Of a DNA stretch of 64,000 nt, positions 1 through 12,700 are shown piece after piece; position 1 is the first letter of the stretch, and every line of letters starts with the position of its first letter. A program made the position numbers and the translations under genes. A model generated the notes under the pieces. The model was not told where the DNA came from and did not search any database. It saw nothing but the letters and a program-made list of their open reading frames with translations. Source of the stretch: Bolinopsis microptera (Eukaryota > Ctenophora > Tentaculata > Lobata > Bolinopsidae); NCBI RefSeq assembly GCF_026151205.1, contig NC_087083.1, positions 12,400,944 through 12,464,943 of the forward strand, written 5' to 3'.

Positions 1-560
1 TTGGTCTGCAGTACGTTACTGTATGTACGAACTTTTAAAAGGTGTCGAACTGTACAAATTTTAAAAAGCTGTCGAGGAATTTTTACCGAATTTTTAAAAA
101 AATTTTTGTTGTTTAATCAGTAATCACTTCAGTCCGAAAAATTTGTTATTTTTGTCCGGGAGGTTACATGTCAGATTTAAAATATTAACATGCATCCGGC
201 CATCTAATCCGCACGTCATCGTTTCCCGCCATTTTAACACAAATTTTTGCAATTAGCTTTTTATTATATATTTCGAAAATTTATGAGGCGAATTTTTCCC
301 AAACTAATCCCGAACTGAAAAAACGTGCCGAACTGTACGAATTTTTTACGACTTTTGTACGAACTGACCAACTATGTTACTAAATTGGCGATATGCACCA
401 TGTCGCGCCGCGCATCCAAAAATGCTTCTCGGTATCCAATAATGCTTTTAGTTTTCGGCGAAATGCACCACTGAGCTGTGAAAGATTGGCATCATGAATC
501 AACGATGTTAGTAACTTGTATAAATTTCGTCGAAATAGTACGTGCCGCTTTCTTCCGATC
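1..560. other. Non-coding AT-rich stretch
   Basis: No gene recognised. Short phrases such as TGTACGAA and GAACTGTAC recur between 1 and 370, suggesting old degraded repeat sequence. The stretch runs into a CA microsatellite. Confidence 0.4.
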
Positions 561-562
561 CC

Positions 563-722
<160 letters not shown>

Positions 723-769
723 TATGATTACTGTTACTGTGATAGGATATGATATCTTGTGCTATATGT

Positions 770-1260
770 AGCGACGACATCTGACGCAGCGACATATAGC
801 GCTAGATAGCGACATCTAGCGCTAAATAGCCTGGACTGTCACGACCCAAAATTCTTCGCTATTTAGCACTATCTAACGCTATTTAGCGCTATCTAACGCT
901 ATCTAGCGCTATATGTCGCAACGACATCTGACGCTATATAGCGCTATCTGGCGCTATATAGCGCTAGATAGCGTGAACTGTCGTAAACTGACTTATCCCG
1001 CTATCCAGCGCTTGATGTCGCCTGCGTCAGATGTCGTCGCGACAGATGTCATCAGATGACGTCAGATATCGCTAGATGGCGTCAGATAGCGTCAGATGTC
1101 GCGGCAACATATGACGCTAGATGACGCTAGATGTCGTCCCTAGAATTTTTATGAAAATAGCGCTATCTGTCGCCTGGCGTCAGTGCTGCGTGCTTAGCGT
1201 CATCTAGCGTCATCTAGCGTCATCTAGCGTCATCTATAGCGTCATATAGCGTCATTTTTT
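770..1260. repeat. TAGCGCTA / GCGTCATCTA satellite block (left)
   Basis: Dense array of short, partly palindromic words (TAGCGCTA, GATAGCGC, GACATCTGACGC). It ends in about four head-to-tail copies of GCGTCATCTA (about 1196-1250) followed by a T-run. The same word set, ending in the same four-fold GCGTCATCTA run, occurs at 2609-2757 on the other side of the ORF1-like gene. A shorter trace lies at 63885-63985. Confidence 0.85.
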
Positions 1261-1527
1261 TTTTATCTAAAACTTTTCAAACAATACATAATTATACAGA
1301 ATTGAATGCTTCTAAATAAACCCAGTTATAAAAGGAAAAAACCGATATAGCCCTAATTTTCACTATCCCAGAATATCGAAACCCAAATTATGTATTGAGA
1401 GAGGGGTAACCAAAACACGGTAGTGTGCAGTAAATACCACACCCGCAATAACATTGGGCCCTAGCAACAATTAATTAATCAATGAATCAAAACATATAAT
1501 ATTGTACTTATAGAAAATATAAAACTC

Positions 1528-2505
1528 TCAAGGCTCCTTCTCCGAGCTAATGACTCTAAAGTTCCTGATTACGTGAACTTTGTCCGGCTCTGCTGTCCTT
1601 TTATTGAGTAGCTGGACGACAACTTTCTTGTAGGCTATTCTGTCTGCAGCTGATCTATCAGGAGTTATGTAAACAGAAGTAAACCCGTCTACATGTCTTA
1701 ATAACTTAGTCTTGCTCAAGATGGTACGAGCTTGATCTGAGCTTGACAAAGTGAATTTAACTGGTCTGACTCGTTCACTTGTGTCCTTTCCAACTCTATT
1801 ACATCTCAAAATTTTTGGTTTTTCGTTGAGATGGTCCAACAAAATACCAGATACCTTAGCATCCAGGTTCTCCTCAGTCTCTGGAATCCCAAAGATAATC
1901 AGACTTTTACTTCGATCTTCTTCTAGGGCAACCCTTTTCACTGCAGCTTGGATTTTCTTCGGTGCAAAGGCGTTTTTGCACGTGTTTTTCAACAGAGACG
2001 AAAAGGTCTTAATCTCTTTCTGAGCTGCACTTTTCACAGTTCCAATCTCGTCATCCTTCTTCAAAGCTAACTTCTCCTGCAGATCACTGATTTTTGTCAT
2101 ATCTTCTTCTTGTTTAGAGAGTAACTTCTCTTGCAGTTCTATGATCTTATTCGCATCTTCTATTTTTTCTTTCCTGAACACCCTGTTGTCGGTAGCTGTT
2201 TCTGTGGCAGATTGTAACAATGGACCACAATAATCGTTCAGCAAACAGCACACTGTCTCTAGCCATTCTGATAACCTCTCTCTAGGCACACTTCTCTGGT
2301 TCAGTTTGTCAAATTGCACATCATCGTTGTGTTCGGCACCGATTTTACTTCTAATCTCCTTGAAAATACTGTTAGTTGCCATGTGTATCTGATTCACATA
2401 CTCCGTAAGGAACTGGCCATTCATAACCATAGCATCATCTAGCATATCCAAGTGTTCATTCTGTAGCGGCAAAGGCATCGTACACGTTGTACAGAAAATG
2501 TACAA
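1528..2505 (-). CDS. LINE ORF1-like RNA-binding protein (coiled coil plus RRM-like domain)
   Basis: Uninterrupted 325-codon frame; Met at 2478 is an equally good start. The middle (about residues 110-185) is a charged coiled coil rich in Lys/Glu heptads. The last 120 residues begin with SLIIFGIPETEEN, include CNRVGKDTSERVRPVKFTL and end with FTSVYITPDRSAADR. This pattern is typical of the RRM-type domain of L1-like ORF1 proteins, which trimerise and coat element RNA. No endonuclease or reverse transcriptase follows on the minus strand; below 1500 there are only satellite motifs. It could therefore be an ORF1-only, non-autonomous element (HAL1-like) or a domesticated ORF1. Flanking by two similar satellite blocks favours a mobile origin. 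The intact frame suggests either youth or selection. Confidence 0.7.
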   Translation of the reverse strand: MYIFCTTCTMPLPLQNEHLDMLDDAMVMNGQFLTEYVNQIHMATNSIFKEIRSKIGAEHNDDVQFDKLNQRSVPRERLSEWLETVCCLLNDYCGPLLQSATETATDNRVFRKEKIEDANKIIELQEKLLSKQEEDMTKISDLQEKLALKKDDEIGTVKSAAQKEIKTFSSLLKNTCKNAFAPKKIQAAVKRVALEEDRSKSLIIFGIPETEENLDAKVSGILLDHLNEKPKILRCNRVGKDTSERVRPVKFTLSSSDQARTILSKTKLLRHVDGFTSVYITPDRSAADRIAYKKVVVQLLNKRTAEPDKVHVIRNFRVISSEKEP

Positions 2506-2608
2506 ACAATGTATACAAATCTACAAAGCCAGAGAGATAATTCAACGCGCACACAAAACTGCTGATAAGAGAGCTACAATTTAGCAACGAATGTAAAAGT
2601 GTAATATC

Positions 2609-2757
2609 GGTATATAGCGCTAGATAGCGCTAGATAGCGCTAGATAGCGCTAGATAGCGCTAGATAGCGACATTCGAAAGGTGCCGTGCACTTAGCGACA
2701 ATGTCGCTAATTGGCGTCATCTAGCGTCATCTAGCGTCATCTAGCGTCATCTATCAT
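2609..2757. repeat. GCGCTAGATA / GCGTCATCTA satellite block (right)
   Basis: About six copies of the 10-mer GCGCTAGATA, a short spacer, then four copies of GCGTCATCTA. It has the same vocabulary and left-to-right order as the block at 770-1260. It sits just upstream (for minus-strand transcription) of the ORF1-like gene. Confidence 0.9.
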
Positions 2758-4811
2758 CATCTGGGCCGTGAATTTAATAAATCCACGGCCTAGTTAGACT
2801 TTTCAGGACTTAGGATATGTAACTTATTTGTAAAAACTATCAAGGTTACAAAAACAAGGACTGCCTTGAAAAGTTGCACTCTGGGAACATCATCCTTTTC
2901 AAAATTGAAAATCAATTTAAGATTAAATTATGTAAAGTTTTAGGCCGATTTTCGATCAAAAATTCCCGGCCAAATTCCGCAAAAATTGAAAATCGGCCGG
3001 GCGGGAAAGAAATAGCTCCCCCGGTGGCCGTAATTCACGGCGCCGGGAAACCGGTTGATTTACTGGTCTCCACCTTACACATGGTTTCACAAATATCACC
3101 ACTTTTGTAAATACCAAGTGTATAATATCATACAAAAATAACAAGCTTTCTTTTCTGACAATAAATACCATCTGTCACGTCTAATTTTACTGACATACAA
3201 TTTTTAGACACCCCTAAATCTAACATTTATAGATAAATAGGTAATTTCTTACTTACAAATTGCACTCGTTCCAACTCTAACTCCTGCCAATATGAAACTT
3301 TTCGGTGTCTGTTGGACAATTAAACTCGTTTACCCCAGCTCTTTTGAGTGAATTGAAGATTTGAGCACTTCCTGACACAATCCTACACCCTGTGCCTTGA
3401 CATGCTCCTAGTTGCAAGATACAACGAATATGGTGACTTTGCAATGTAATAGCCGAGTGCTGGCAAAAGGGCATACAAACTTACTGACATGGTCCGGTAT
3501 ATAACTGAATAAACCAAGGGATGTTTATATCGAATTTACATGTAAAATGTCAGGATTTGTATTTTCCATGTGCTAATGTTTTCTTGAACTCTGCTTGAAT
3601 AAGTATACCATTGGTGAAAATCATAACTGTTCAATAACTCACTTTAAATAGATTTGTTCAAAAAAAACCTTTTCCTCACTCTATCTTCCCTGAAATATTT
3701 AAAATGTCTTCATCACGTAAGAGTAAGTCACCCACCATGTTCGTACCATCGCCCTTTATCTGAAGACCAAGCTAAAACTTTAAAACTTTAAAACATTAAT
3801 CAACATTTTTTTTGCGAGCTTGCGCTTTCCAGTTAATAACTTGTCGAAGAAAAATGACACTTTGCATGACAAATACAACACATGATAAGAGAAAATAAAA
3901 TACATGTTTTGTGCTTGACTACTGTTCAGTACAAAAGGATTCCATCTGGTTACAATATTATCTAATTCATCAATTTAGCGTACTAGTCTATCTTTAGTGG
4001 ATCAATCATCAATATAAGTGTTATTTTATGAACAAGCTCAATGAATACCGAATGATCAAATTCAGCAATTCAAAACAAATAAAAATTATGATATCAGCTG
4101 ATAAACCTCACAGCTGATTATTTAATAGTTTACACCGAATACATAGTTGAAAACAGATAGGTACATTACCATTAGTAAAACAAAGTATTATAGTAAAACA
4201 AAAGTATTTATTTATTATAAGTGCAATCAATTCATAAGATATAATTATAAGAATATAATATAATGGACACACCTATTTTAACTGTTACGTTTGATTAGTC
4301 GTCCATTGCAAAAACTAACTAAGGACCAGTGGTTCGATTAACATTTAATAGGTGAGTCTAAGTGACACAAATGGAAAATTTTCAGAGAAGACGGATCACA
4401 ACACAGATCCAATGACAAGTAGAGACCCTCACTGCAGGACCATACATGCTAATAGGGCTTGTTGCATGCCCAAAGGTTCCAGTTGTCCATGAAACTGTAC
4501 GTAGCTGGTCAACTATAGTTTTGAATTAAGACTAGGCTTGATAAGTTCTGGTTTTTAGAGGTTAAGAAGATTTGATGGTGCCAATTGTTCAGAGGCGGAC
4601 AAGGAAATTAATGCGATGAAATAGGTATATAAAAAATCTAATCAAAATAAATAAAATCCATTAATAGAGCCAAAGATTCACACGGCAGTCAGGGGAACTT
4701 CCAAGACAGGATTCTTTGAAACAGGTTATAATTGCCGTTTGTAATTAATTGTAATTAATTGTATGCAGGGATGGATGCTGGTCAGTTAACATTCAATAAC
4801 CAGTAAGAGTG
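2758..4811. other. Intergenic stretch without recognised gene
   Basis: Holds a short hairpin GGCCGTG...CACGGCC near 2764-2790 and an imperfect inverted repeat around GGCCGATTTTC (2942-3000) next to a GC-rich patch. A minus-strand frame at 3277-3474 reads cysteine-rich protein-like sequence but has no recognised family and no convincing splice context. The rest is AT-rich. Confidence 0.4.
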
Positions 4812-4910
4812 CGTTGTATCACGTGGGTGACCCCCACGGTCGCTCACTATCGTAGAGTTTTCGACGATACAGGGGGAGCCGCGCACTCGTGGCGGCGGTC
4901 ATACAACGTA
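4812..4910. repeat. Structured dispersed repeat, copy 1
   Basis: Outer arms GTTGTAT...ATACAAC enclose two further hairpins: GTGGG/CCCAC, and ATCGT/ACGAT around a loop with TTTTCG. The tract GGGAGCCGCGC is shared with a second copy at about 15283-15390, where the internal stem is CTGTAG/CTACAG instead. This could be a MITE or an RNA-derived repeat; no coding capacity was seen. Confidence 0.55.
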
Positions 4911-7900
4911 TACAAAGAGTGCGGCATGCTTTTAAGTATCTTTTTTATCAAATCAAAAAGTTCGATGTCGATGGTGCTGTAGATGTGTTGAGTAAACATC
5001 AAAATTTATTAATTTTAAACTAATAACTTAAGAAGTTTGAGGAAACTTCCGCGACGCGCCGCGCAAACTAGCTTGTTGATTTCGCAGAGCAACGACTGGA
5101 AGGGTTGAAATCGTCAACTATTAGATTTGGAAGACTTTCGCCTCGTCGACTCGCAAATTACATTTTTTGCTTCGCATTCGAAGGGCCATGGGAAGCAATA
5201 TAAATAATAACTTTTTCAACACATAAAAAAGTGTATGTAAATCCAATATATAATATGGACGATTTGCTGTGCCGCGCGCCGATTTACTTGGCATATCTCT
5301 GTTGCATCGTTTTAAATAAATAAATGACATCCAATATATTTATAATTTGTATGTAAAATACATTGTACAAATGTTAAAAATATATAATATAATAAGATGA
5401 TGATGAAAATCTTAAAAATAACTGCTACCATGAGCATTTTATTAACAAAAAATATAAAATCAAAAACTTCAATTTCCAAAAGACTAATAATTTTAATTAC
5501 CTCCTAACAAAATTACACCCCTTAAAACGTATAAAACATCAGTAATTTAGTACAAAATAAAAGATCTTAACAATTCTAACACTTCAAAATACTAAATAAA
5601 TGTTTCATTAATAACAAATATTTGACTTTATACCAGTCACTTGACGTTTTCAAAAGTGAAACAGAGGTTAAAAGATATGCCGTTACCAAAGGCCACTGGT
5701 TCTCAATGGTTTTACTGAAACAAACTTTTTCCAAAATAAAATTTTAAAAGCAGTCCCATATCTGATTTCTCTTTGAAACTAAACAGCTCAAAAATAAAAA
5801 CTCATTCCATTTGTTATTAAAAACAATATTTAATTTAAAGGGTGTTGTGTTATCAAATAAGCAAAGTCCAATTAACACTTTACTACACTTCAATATCACA
5901 TGGTTTCATTCTTTATCATAGTATAGCAAGATTAGCAAAATTGATGCTATAAAAACGCCTTATCTTTTCGAAAGATTAATCTTCTCGCTTAAGAGGTAGG
6001 CCCCTCGCTTCTACAATTTCAACACACACACACTTAATAAACATTTTCGTCCGTGAAAAACAGTTTCAGTATGATGGAGCCCTGCTCAGCTGATAGATCG
6101 AACCATGGACCTACCGCTGTTTACACAGGGTGATTGAAATTCGTTCAGCTGACATTGTAGATTCCGTCCCACAATCTCACAACTTGAATAGTAAGGTGCA
6201 GTGCTGTTTGCTCATCGCGAGCCAAGAATCAATAGCGGAGAGGCACTGCACAGTCAACTCTGGAAGAGGAAACGAGTTCAGTAGATTGTCTGTCCATAGA
6301 CTACATAACTAATACTTCCACTTCGCGCTCACTCCAAGGGGATAGGTAAGGGTTGCAGGAGACTCTTGAATTTCAGACCATCTTCCGCAGTAAGTAGGTT
6401 TGTAAGCACTCTTGCCAAAGAAGCTCTATGAATTGCTGCAACATTCCTTTAGTGTACTTATAAATCTTTTTGGGTATAACAGAACATTTCTAGATTTCTC
6501 TGGTTAAGTGACAGTCTGACCTTCAGATGCAGAATGTTCCTATCTTTCCATATTAAGAATTTCTTTCTGCACGTCCTCGGAGATGAAGAGTACTGTTGGT
6601 TCATTCATCTAGTGAGTTTCTCAACAAGTCATAATGATGTCGTCTAGTCATGGAGAACCTAAGGTAATGTTAGATCGAAATTTACTCTCCCCATGTTTGG
6701 TAAAACAAATTTTTAGTAAAACAAATTTAAATTGTATTTATTATTAATAACCAATCAAAACAAATCAAATCAATAAAAATAAAGCCCGCGTTGTTTGACC
6801 TGCCTCCTATGGTGAATACGTTTAATGCTTGAAGTGCCCCCCTGCCATTTACAGAGCATTATCGGCGATCACATGATCGACGAGACCTGTGAGCGCCAAA
6901 TTTAATTAAACTTTTCTAGAAATCGTACATCACTACCGAGTTACACCATGCTATGAATATAGGAGTGCGGATGTCAGGTATTTCATTCATTCATACTTAT
7001 CGGTTTTAAGCTGTATATTTAGAGACACTAGTGTTTGAACTAGAAAGCAAACTAAATAATGGACAATAACGACGACAATACCAAGGACCGATGCGCTTGA
7101 CTTTTTCCCGGATCCGTTTTTTTACCGATAGGCTTATCCACCAGTACTCATGCTGCATGTAAAATGGCTGATATATTTGTTTTTTATCTCTACAACATTT
7201 CTGTAATTTTGGAGTGTCGTATTTATTTATAGAAGAGCCACCAACCTCCGCATTAACAATCTTTGGATGCCAGGTTCTTTATAAATCTAATCATATAGAT
7301 AAAATTGATCCCATAGTCTAAGATGTACGGTTTAATCTTAGCTCATCGGTTATAAAAATCCTAATGATGAATTAATCCAAGTAATGTTTCCCCTTCCAAC
7401 ACAACAAACAACAAACAGATGCTTTTGCTCACCATTGGTGACGCAATCGGTGAAGGGGCATGCGTTTGGGTTCAGAAACTCTCACCCAGACGACAGCGGT
7501 CGATAAATTAATCAAATTATTCATTTGCGCCATACTGGACACATTTTATATTTAATAATTTGTGGTTGTAGAAATTCGTGCATATCTAAAGTAAGCTTAC
7601 TGGCGACAGGCAATCGTCCCACATCGCGGGGACGAAAATACCGATCCAATCAACAGAAAGTTAACCAAAAGATAAAAACAAGAGCTCTGATATCAACAAA
7701 AATCACACGCTCCAGACGACGGGGGGGAAGAGAGGATAGGAAGTAAAGCTGCTGGCTCAACAAATTTTGATAATATTGAAAACAATTTGTTCTTGTGGCC
7801 CTAAAATAATTTGGTATTGAGGTATGACCCTGTACTGTGCGTGATAAGTGAAAATGCAAGTGAATGTGAACCTGTAATCGAACGAAATGAGTTATGGCCG

Positions 7901-8870
7901 AACTATTTCTTCAATTTCCAAAATAATAAAGTCAAAGATACTGTTTTAAAATACAAGCCTCATTCTTATCAAAGTTTTAATTCTGTCCATTCAATTCTTC
8001 GTACCTGGACTGTATCTTGAGTAGCTCACTTTTCAGTGTTCCTTAAACTAAGTTCGTTGACTTAGTAAAGCTTAATATCGAAACTGTCATTTTCGACAGT
8101 CGTTCCACATTTTTGTTGATTGATAAAATGAAAGAGGAGGATGGGTTCGGGGTGATGAACTGGTCTGAAAGTCTTTGTGATGGTGATCTGTGGAGTAAAG
8201 ATAGGAGTGAGATTGGAGATTCAAATCTGACAATTGGAACATTCTAATAGAATCATTGTAATTTGTACAGGTTGTGGACGGTAAGAGGCCGTTCTTTGGT
8301 AAACAACGGCTTTGTATGCTCTTTTTCAAAAAATTCTCTTCCTCAGGATTTGTACCGTCATACAACGTGTTCTGGCACATGCTCTGAAAAATTTACTAGA
8401 TATGCCTCAAGTCACCAAATAGTATTCTGATACATATTTTTTCTGATGATGAAGATAGTTTTGAAGCATATTATTAACTCTACCCACCCCATACCGAATT
8501 CCAAATCTTAGGAGTGACTCAAATAACGAGTGGTACATTCTTTATGTGTTTTTTTCGGATAACGTGCCCCGTATTCTACTGAGTCTTTTCGATCTCACAC
8601 CCTAAGTCTGAGTTGAGGCTCTTTATTTAACCATCCAATTTTTTAAGCTTTTCTTCCATAATTAACACCTAAAAACTTGCTCTTTAACTTGCTTTATTAC
8701 CGTATTATTTAGAGTTAGTATATATTCTGATCGTTATCTGCCTCATTAACATAGCCTGTACGTGACGGATTGAAAGTGAATGTAGCAGCCATTTCTTATA
8801 TTTATATGTTATATGATTGCATTCATGTACTGGTGTAACAAACGAGAATTCGTTTGCTCCTTCATCAGTT
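4911..8870. other. Long gene-free AT-rich stretch
   Basis: Only short open frames with no recognisable protein families. Poly-A/T-rich tracts are common. No splice-linked exons, TIRs or tandem arrays could be supported. Old degraded repeat DNA is likely but unassigned. Confidence 0.4.
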
Positions 8871-11350
8871 TTTTTTCTACATTCATCTACTACGAATAGT
8901 TTGTGTCATCTGCAAATAGTATGAACTTTCCCAGATCAGTTGTTCTAAATAAGTCGTTAACATATATTATAAATAGCAAGGGTCCTGAGACATAGAGCCT
9001 TTGGGAACACCAAAGATAAACAGGCATCTGTCAGACTCATCGCCCAGTACAGAGACTATTGATATCAATTAGAGAGATAACTAGCGATGAGTCCTATTGC
9101 GTTTCCACGTATTCCATAGTTGTCTATTTATTAAGTAGTTTTTCATGTGAATCTGTCAAACGCTTTTTTTTTTTTTTAAAGGATAGATCAATAAATATTC
9201 CAAGTACATGCAGTTTTTTTGCTAAGAAACAGGTTTTCAAAGTAATTCACTGAGGAGTGAGGGCATGTGCTTGTGGAGTGATTTTTCTAAATCCGTACTG
9301 TTTCTTCGTAAATCATTTTTCCTGGGACTGAAAGAGCTATACAGTCTGTTGTAAATAAGTTTTTTCAAATATCTTACCAATAACAGCTAAAGTTGATACT
9401 GGCCTATTAGTTATTCCAGCAATTCCTCATTATCCTACTATAGATCGGACAGAGTCTCCCAGTCTTTAAATCATCTTCTGGACTACTCCATTCTCATGCA
9501 TTCACTGTAAATAAAGATAGTATATGACAGATCACTTTAGACGATTCTTTAACTACATGTATTGGATGTCGATGACTTTCCCATTTCTTCCAGTTCCAGA
9601 TATAATCAATCTAACCTTCGTCAGCTGTAACAGTCATTAATGAAAATACTGACGTGTTTGCTCTAGGCAGGTAGTCATAAAAACTAGAAGATTGTTATAG
9701 TTAGTTCTCCAATTTCATTATATGCCCGTTTAATTAGAACGCTAGAGAACAAAATACTTATTAAAATTCCATTGCTATTACTCCTACGATTGGTTACTTC
9801 TCATTGTTTTTTATAAGTAAACATGGTTTTATTTGCCGTTTCTGTTGGCCCCTAGTGATTAATCATTCCCCATGTCTTTCTTACAATTACCGTTTGTGTC
9901 TCAAATTTCCATGAAAATACTTAGTTAGAACATCTTTGCGATCTTTTGAACCATCCTTCTATAATCCTTATAAGTTTTGTATCAGAACGTGTGTTCACAA
10001 CATTTCAAGCATTGAACATGTTCCACCTTTATATCATTTTCACCGAGTTTTACATTTTTTCTTTCAAACTTTAGCCCAATTGTCATAGAGTTGGGTGCTG
10101 ATGCTTTGATTTTGGCTCTAAGCCAGGTGTGATCATGGTTATTTTGAGTATTCTTTGGAAAGACTTAGGGGGTTGCCAACTTTACACGTTTTATCGTACT
10201 AATTTGAATACATCATGAAATACCGAGAAGTTGTCAATTACTTTATTCTCTAATTCATGTTCCAAAATTCCTTTACAAAAGAGGTAACATTAGACTTTAC
10301 AAGGTAGACGTAATAAATTGTTTATATTTTAGGTTTTACTCTTAGTGATCCATACTCTTTTCAAATATTTGAAAGACTGGTTAGGTTGGGTGGGAGATAC
10401 GATCAGTAAGTGTGCTGAGGCTAATATACTCCTCTAGCACGTTGTTGTAATATTTCATACAACGATACTTTACAACCTGGCTTCTCATGAGTTTGGCAGA
10501 GATATTAGGGGAAAAAATCCTCATATTGAACAGAATTCCTCATAACGTTTTACAATCGCCATTATCCTTATTATGTAGATCAATGTTGAAATCAACTGCC
10601 AGGTAACAGCATTTCGCAAATTATCGAGAATTGCCGAGATTCTAATAATGCATACATTTTACATCACCACTTGGAGGGCGATACACTACACAACAGTGAC
10701 CGGAGTATTCTTGCTGCTTATCGTAACAAATAAGTTTCTAGGTTTTCAGATATATGGACAAATTGCCATTTACTGTTAGCACTGAGTAATCACATACATA
10801 AGAGCGACTCAGTGCCCTTTTCTTTTATCTTGCAAAGTGTTTTGGTAGGAAACATGTATCCAGTCATTGGTAAAGTCACTTAATTCGGGGCCTTCAATAT
10901 GTTTCTGCTAAAGCAATGATCGAAAATTTTCATAAATCTCTGTAGTTCTATGCCAGAGTATAAAAGTTAGATTATTACCATCGATATTTTGAAATAATAA
11001 TGAGAGTAATCGTTTCATTTTGTTCAAAATGTTTAATTAAATCCTTAACACTATAAGGGTTACAGTTATTTAGTAATCGGTGATGTTTACAAAGTGTTTC
11101 AATCAATGTCAGTACTATTATTTTCAGAGTCAGTATCTCAATAATAAACGGATTGTAACATACGTGCTAAATGTACACAGTTAGGGCAGTAAAATCTCAT
11201 ATATTTGTTTGTACTGGATTTAGTATAGCATTTATGGTGCATAGCACAGTCACACCTACAACATTCAGCAATGAATTGCCATGGAAATGAATTTGTACAG
11301 ACAGGCATACCTCTTTGTCATTTATTCATGGGTAACGTACGTAACCTTCC
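8870..11350 (-). pseudogene. Decayed LINE D, ORF2 (zinc finger, APE endonuclease, reverse transcriptase)
   Basis: Read on the minus strand with many frameshifts. A zinc finger at about 11190-11320 has the pattern C-C...MHHKCY...FYCPNC. The APE-type endonuclease keeps VVYRPPSGDVK (about 10665-10700), DFNIDLHN (about 10565-10600) and a His-containing SDH-like site near 10130. The linker KTWGMINH lies near 9860. RT pieces include RPISTLAVIGKIFEK (about 9365-9410), GVPKGSMSQ (about 8990-9015) and the catalytic FADD at 8905-8916. Domain order matches CR1/L2-type LINEs and the intact LINE A at 44-50 kb. It continues upstream into an ORF1 remnant at 11464-13300. Dead by multiple stops and frameshifts; the exact 3' end is unclear. 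Confidence 0.75.
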
Positions 11351-11463
11351 CCATGTTTGAGTCGCAGCATCAGCAGGAGAGGAACCACCCATCGTCTGGA
11401 GTATAAGCGATTGTCACTTTTATCCGACTCCCTTCTTCCTTCTATCAGTCCCTCCATTCATCC

Positions 11464-12033
11464 TTAAAAGCATTTGTATACGTAATAAAACCCCAGTTTT
11501 TGCTGTACCACTCCCAATTGAGGTGTAAATATCCCGGTCTCTGGTTTCTGTCCAATGTTCCTAGAGAATTGCTGGCTTAGGACCCAGCTCATCATCAGAA
11601 CCATGTCAAAACCAGTATCCAAAGGTACCACACCACTTGTGGAATGGAGCATCTCCTTAAAAATTAATTCATTATAATGTGCAACTTTACGATTTAGCAC
11701 ACGAGTTTGGTTGGCAGCAGCGGACACACCAAATATATTTGCTTTGGGGTTAAGCGCTTTGATCATTTCTATTTCTGAACAAAAGGTTAAAAAACAATTG
11801 TTCTTTAATATCAGCGGTAAATTTTTGATCTCAGGATTCCTGATATCATTTATTCCACACATCAAGATAACATTCCTGTATCCACATGAAACTGTAGGCT
11901 TTATATCCCCCACTACCGATCAAAATACTGTTTTCCGGGAGCACTGCACAAATGGATTTTTTGGGTCCAGCCCGAATTTGAGACCACCAGTATGCGAGTC
12001 TCCGATGATACATGTTAGAGTTTCCTGTTTCTA
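11464..12033 (-). pseudogene. LINE D ORF1, SGNH-hydrolase (esterase) part
   Basis: The frame at 11464-11913 has VILMCGINDIR (block III, Gly and Asn) and a C-terminal TPQLGV segment after LDTG, near where the catalytic Asp/His block should be. The block I motif CIIGDSHTGG is read at 11983-12015 in the same direction after one stop. SGNH/GDSL esterase domains are a known component of CR1/L2-type LINE ORF1 proteins. It lies directly downstream of an AlkB remnant (12050-12700), the same order as in the intact ORF1 at 48297-50105. Confidence 0.75.
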
Positions 12034-12049
12034 AAGGCTAACGAACGAA

Positions 12050-12700
12050 AAGTTAGGCTATCTCACCCCACCCCCACCAGTTTATTGCACCCATCCTCGA
12101 TACAGTGGCTGTAGAACCTCTCGGCTGCGTCGAGTCATGCGATACATGGAATCTAGGCACACATGTATAGGTGCATGAGCCTTATGATCCGCTTCCTTAT
12201 CAAAGAATTTGATGTTGCACTGCCTCCAATAGAAACAGTGAAAATTTCGGATTCAGGGTAGGATGGTAGTTTTCCTCATCCGAGTGTTTCTGGTAGGGAG
12301 CCATCCTCTTTGAAGCGATTGAATCAGCAGGCAAATAGATCTCCGGTTTTCACCACTACAGAATGCACCATTGATTTTGTTCCACTAGTATTGGAGAAGC
12401 TAGTTGAAGCTAGTTGGCCTTTTTTGGCCATTGGATGACTTGGAGCCATTTATACTGATGTCTCCCCAAAGAATACACAGCACGAGCTCCCTCCACAACA
12501 AAAATCCTCGGTCCAAGTGATTGGCTGGCAAGGAGGAGAGTTTCCTGCTCTTCTGTGGTAAATAACTCTTCTATAGCCCTACAACTGGTTCTTCTTTTGA
12601 TTGAAAGCTCATTACTATTAGTGTAACTGGGCCGAGGGGCACAGTGAAGAACTGGTAATTTGACGTTTAAATGGTCAGAAAAGCCAAAAATTTCGCTCAA
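12050..12700 (-). pseudogene. LINE D ORF1, AlkB-type dioxygenase part
   Basis: Recognised across two or three frameshifts on the minus strand. N-terminal part: VVEGARAVYSLGRHQYKW (frame 12410-12700). Then NRFKEDGS followed by KHSDEE, with the HxD iron-binding pair at 12278-12286. Then FTVSIGGSAT and, after a shift, IKFFDKEADHKAH. Next come YRMTRR and ERFYSHCIEDG, which would hold the distal His. SLTFRSL is where the arginines that bind 2-oxoglutarate occur in AlkB proteins. Together these follow the AlkB/ALKBH2-3 motif order (Y...G, N-R/Y-x-D-G-S, HSD, TVSLG, M.RRxQ, H). Function lost by decay. Confidence 0.7.
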
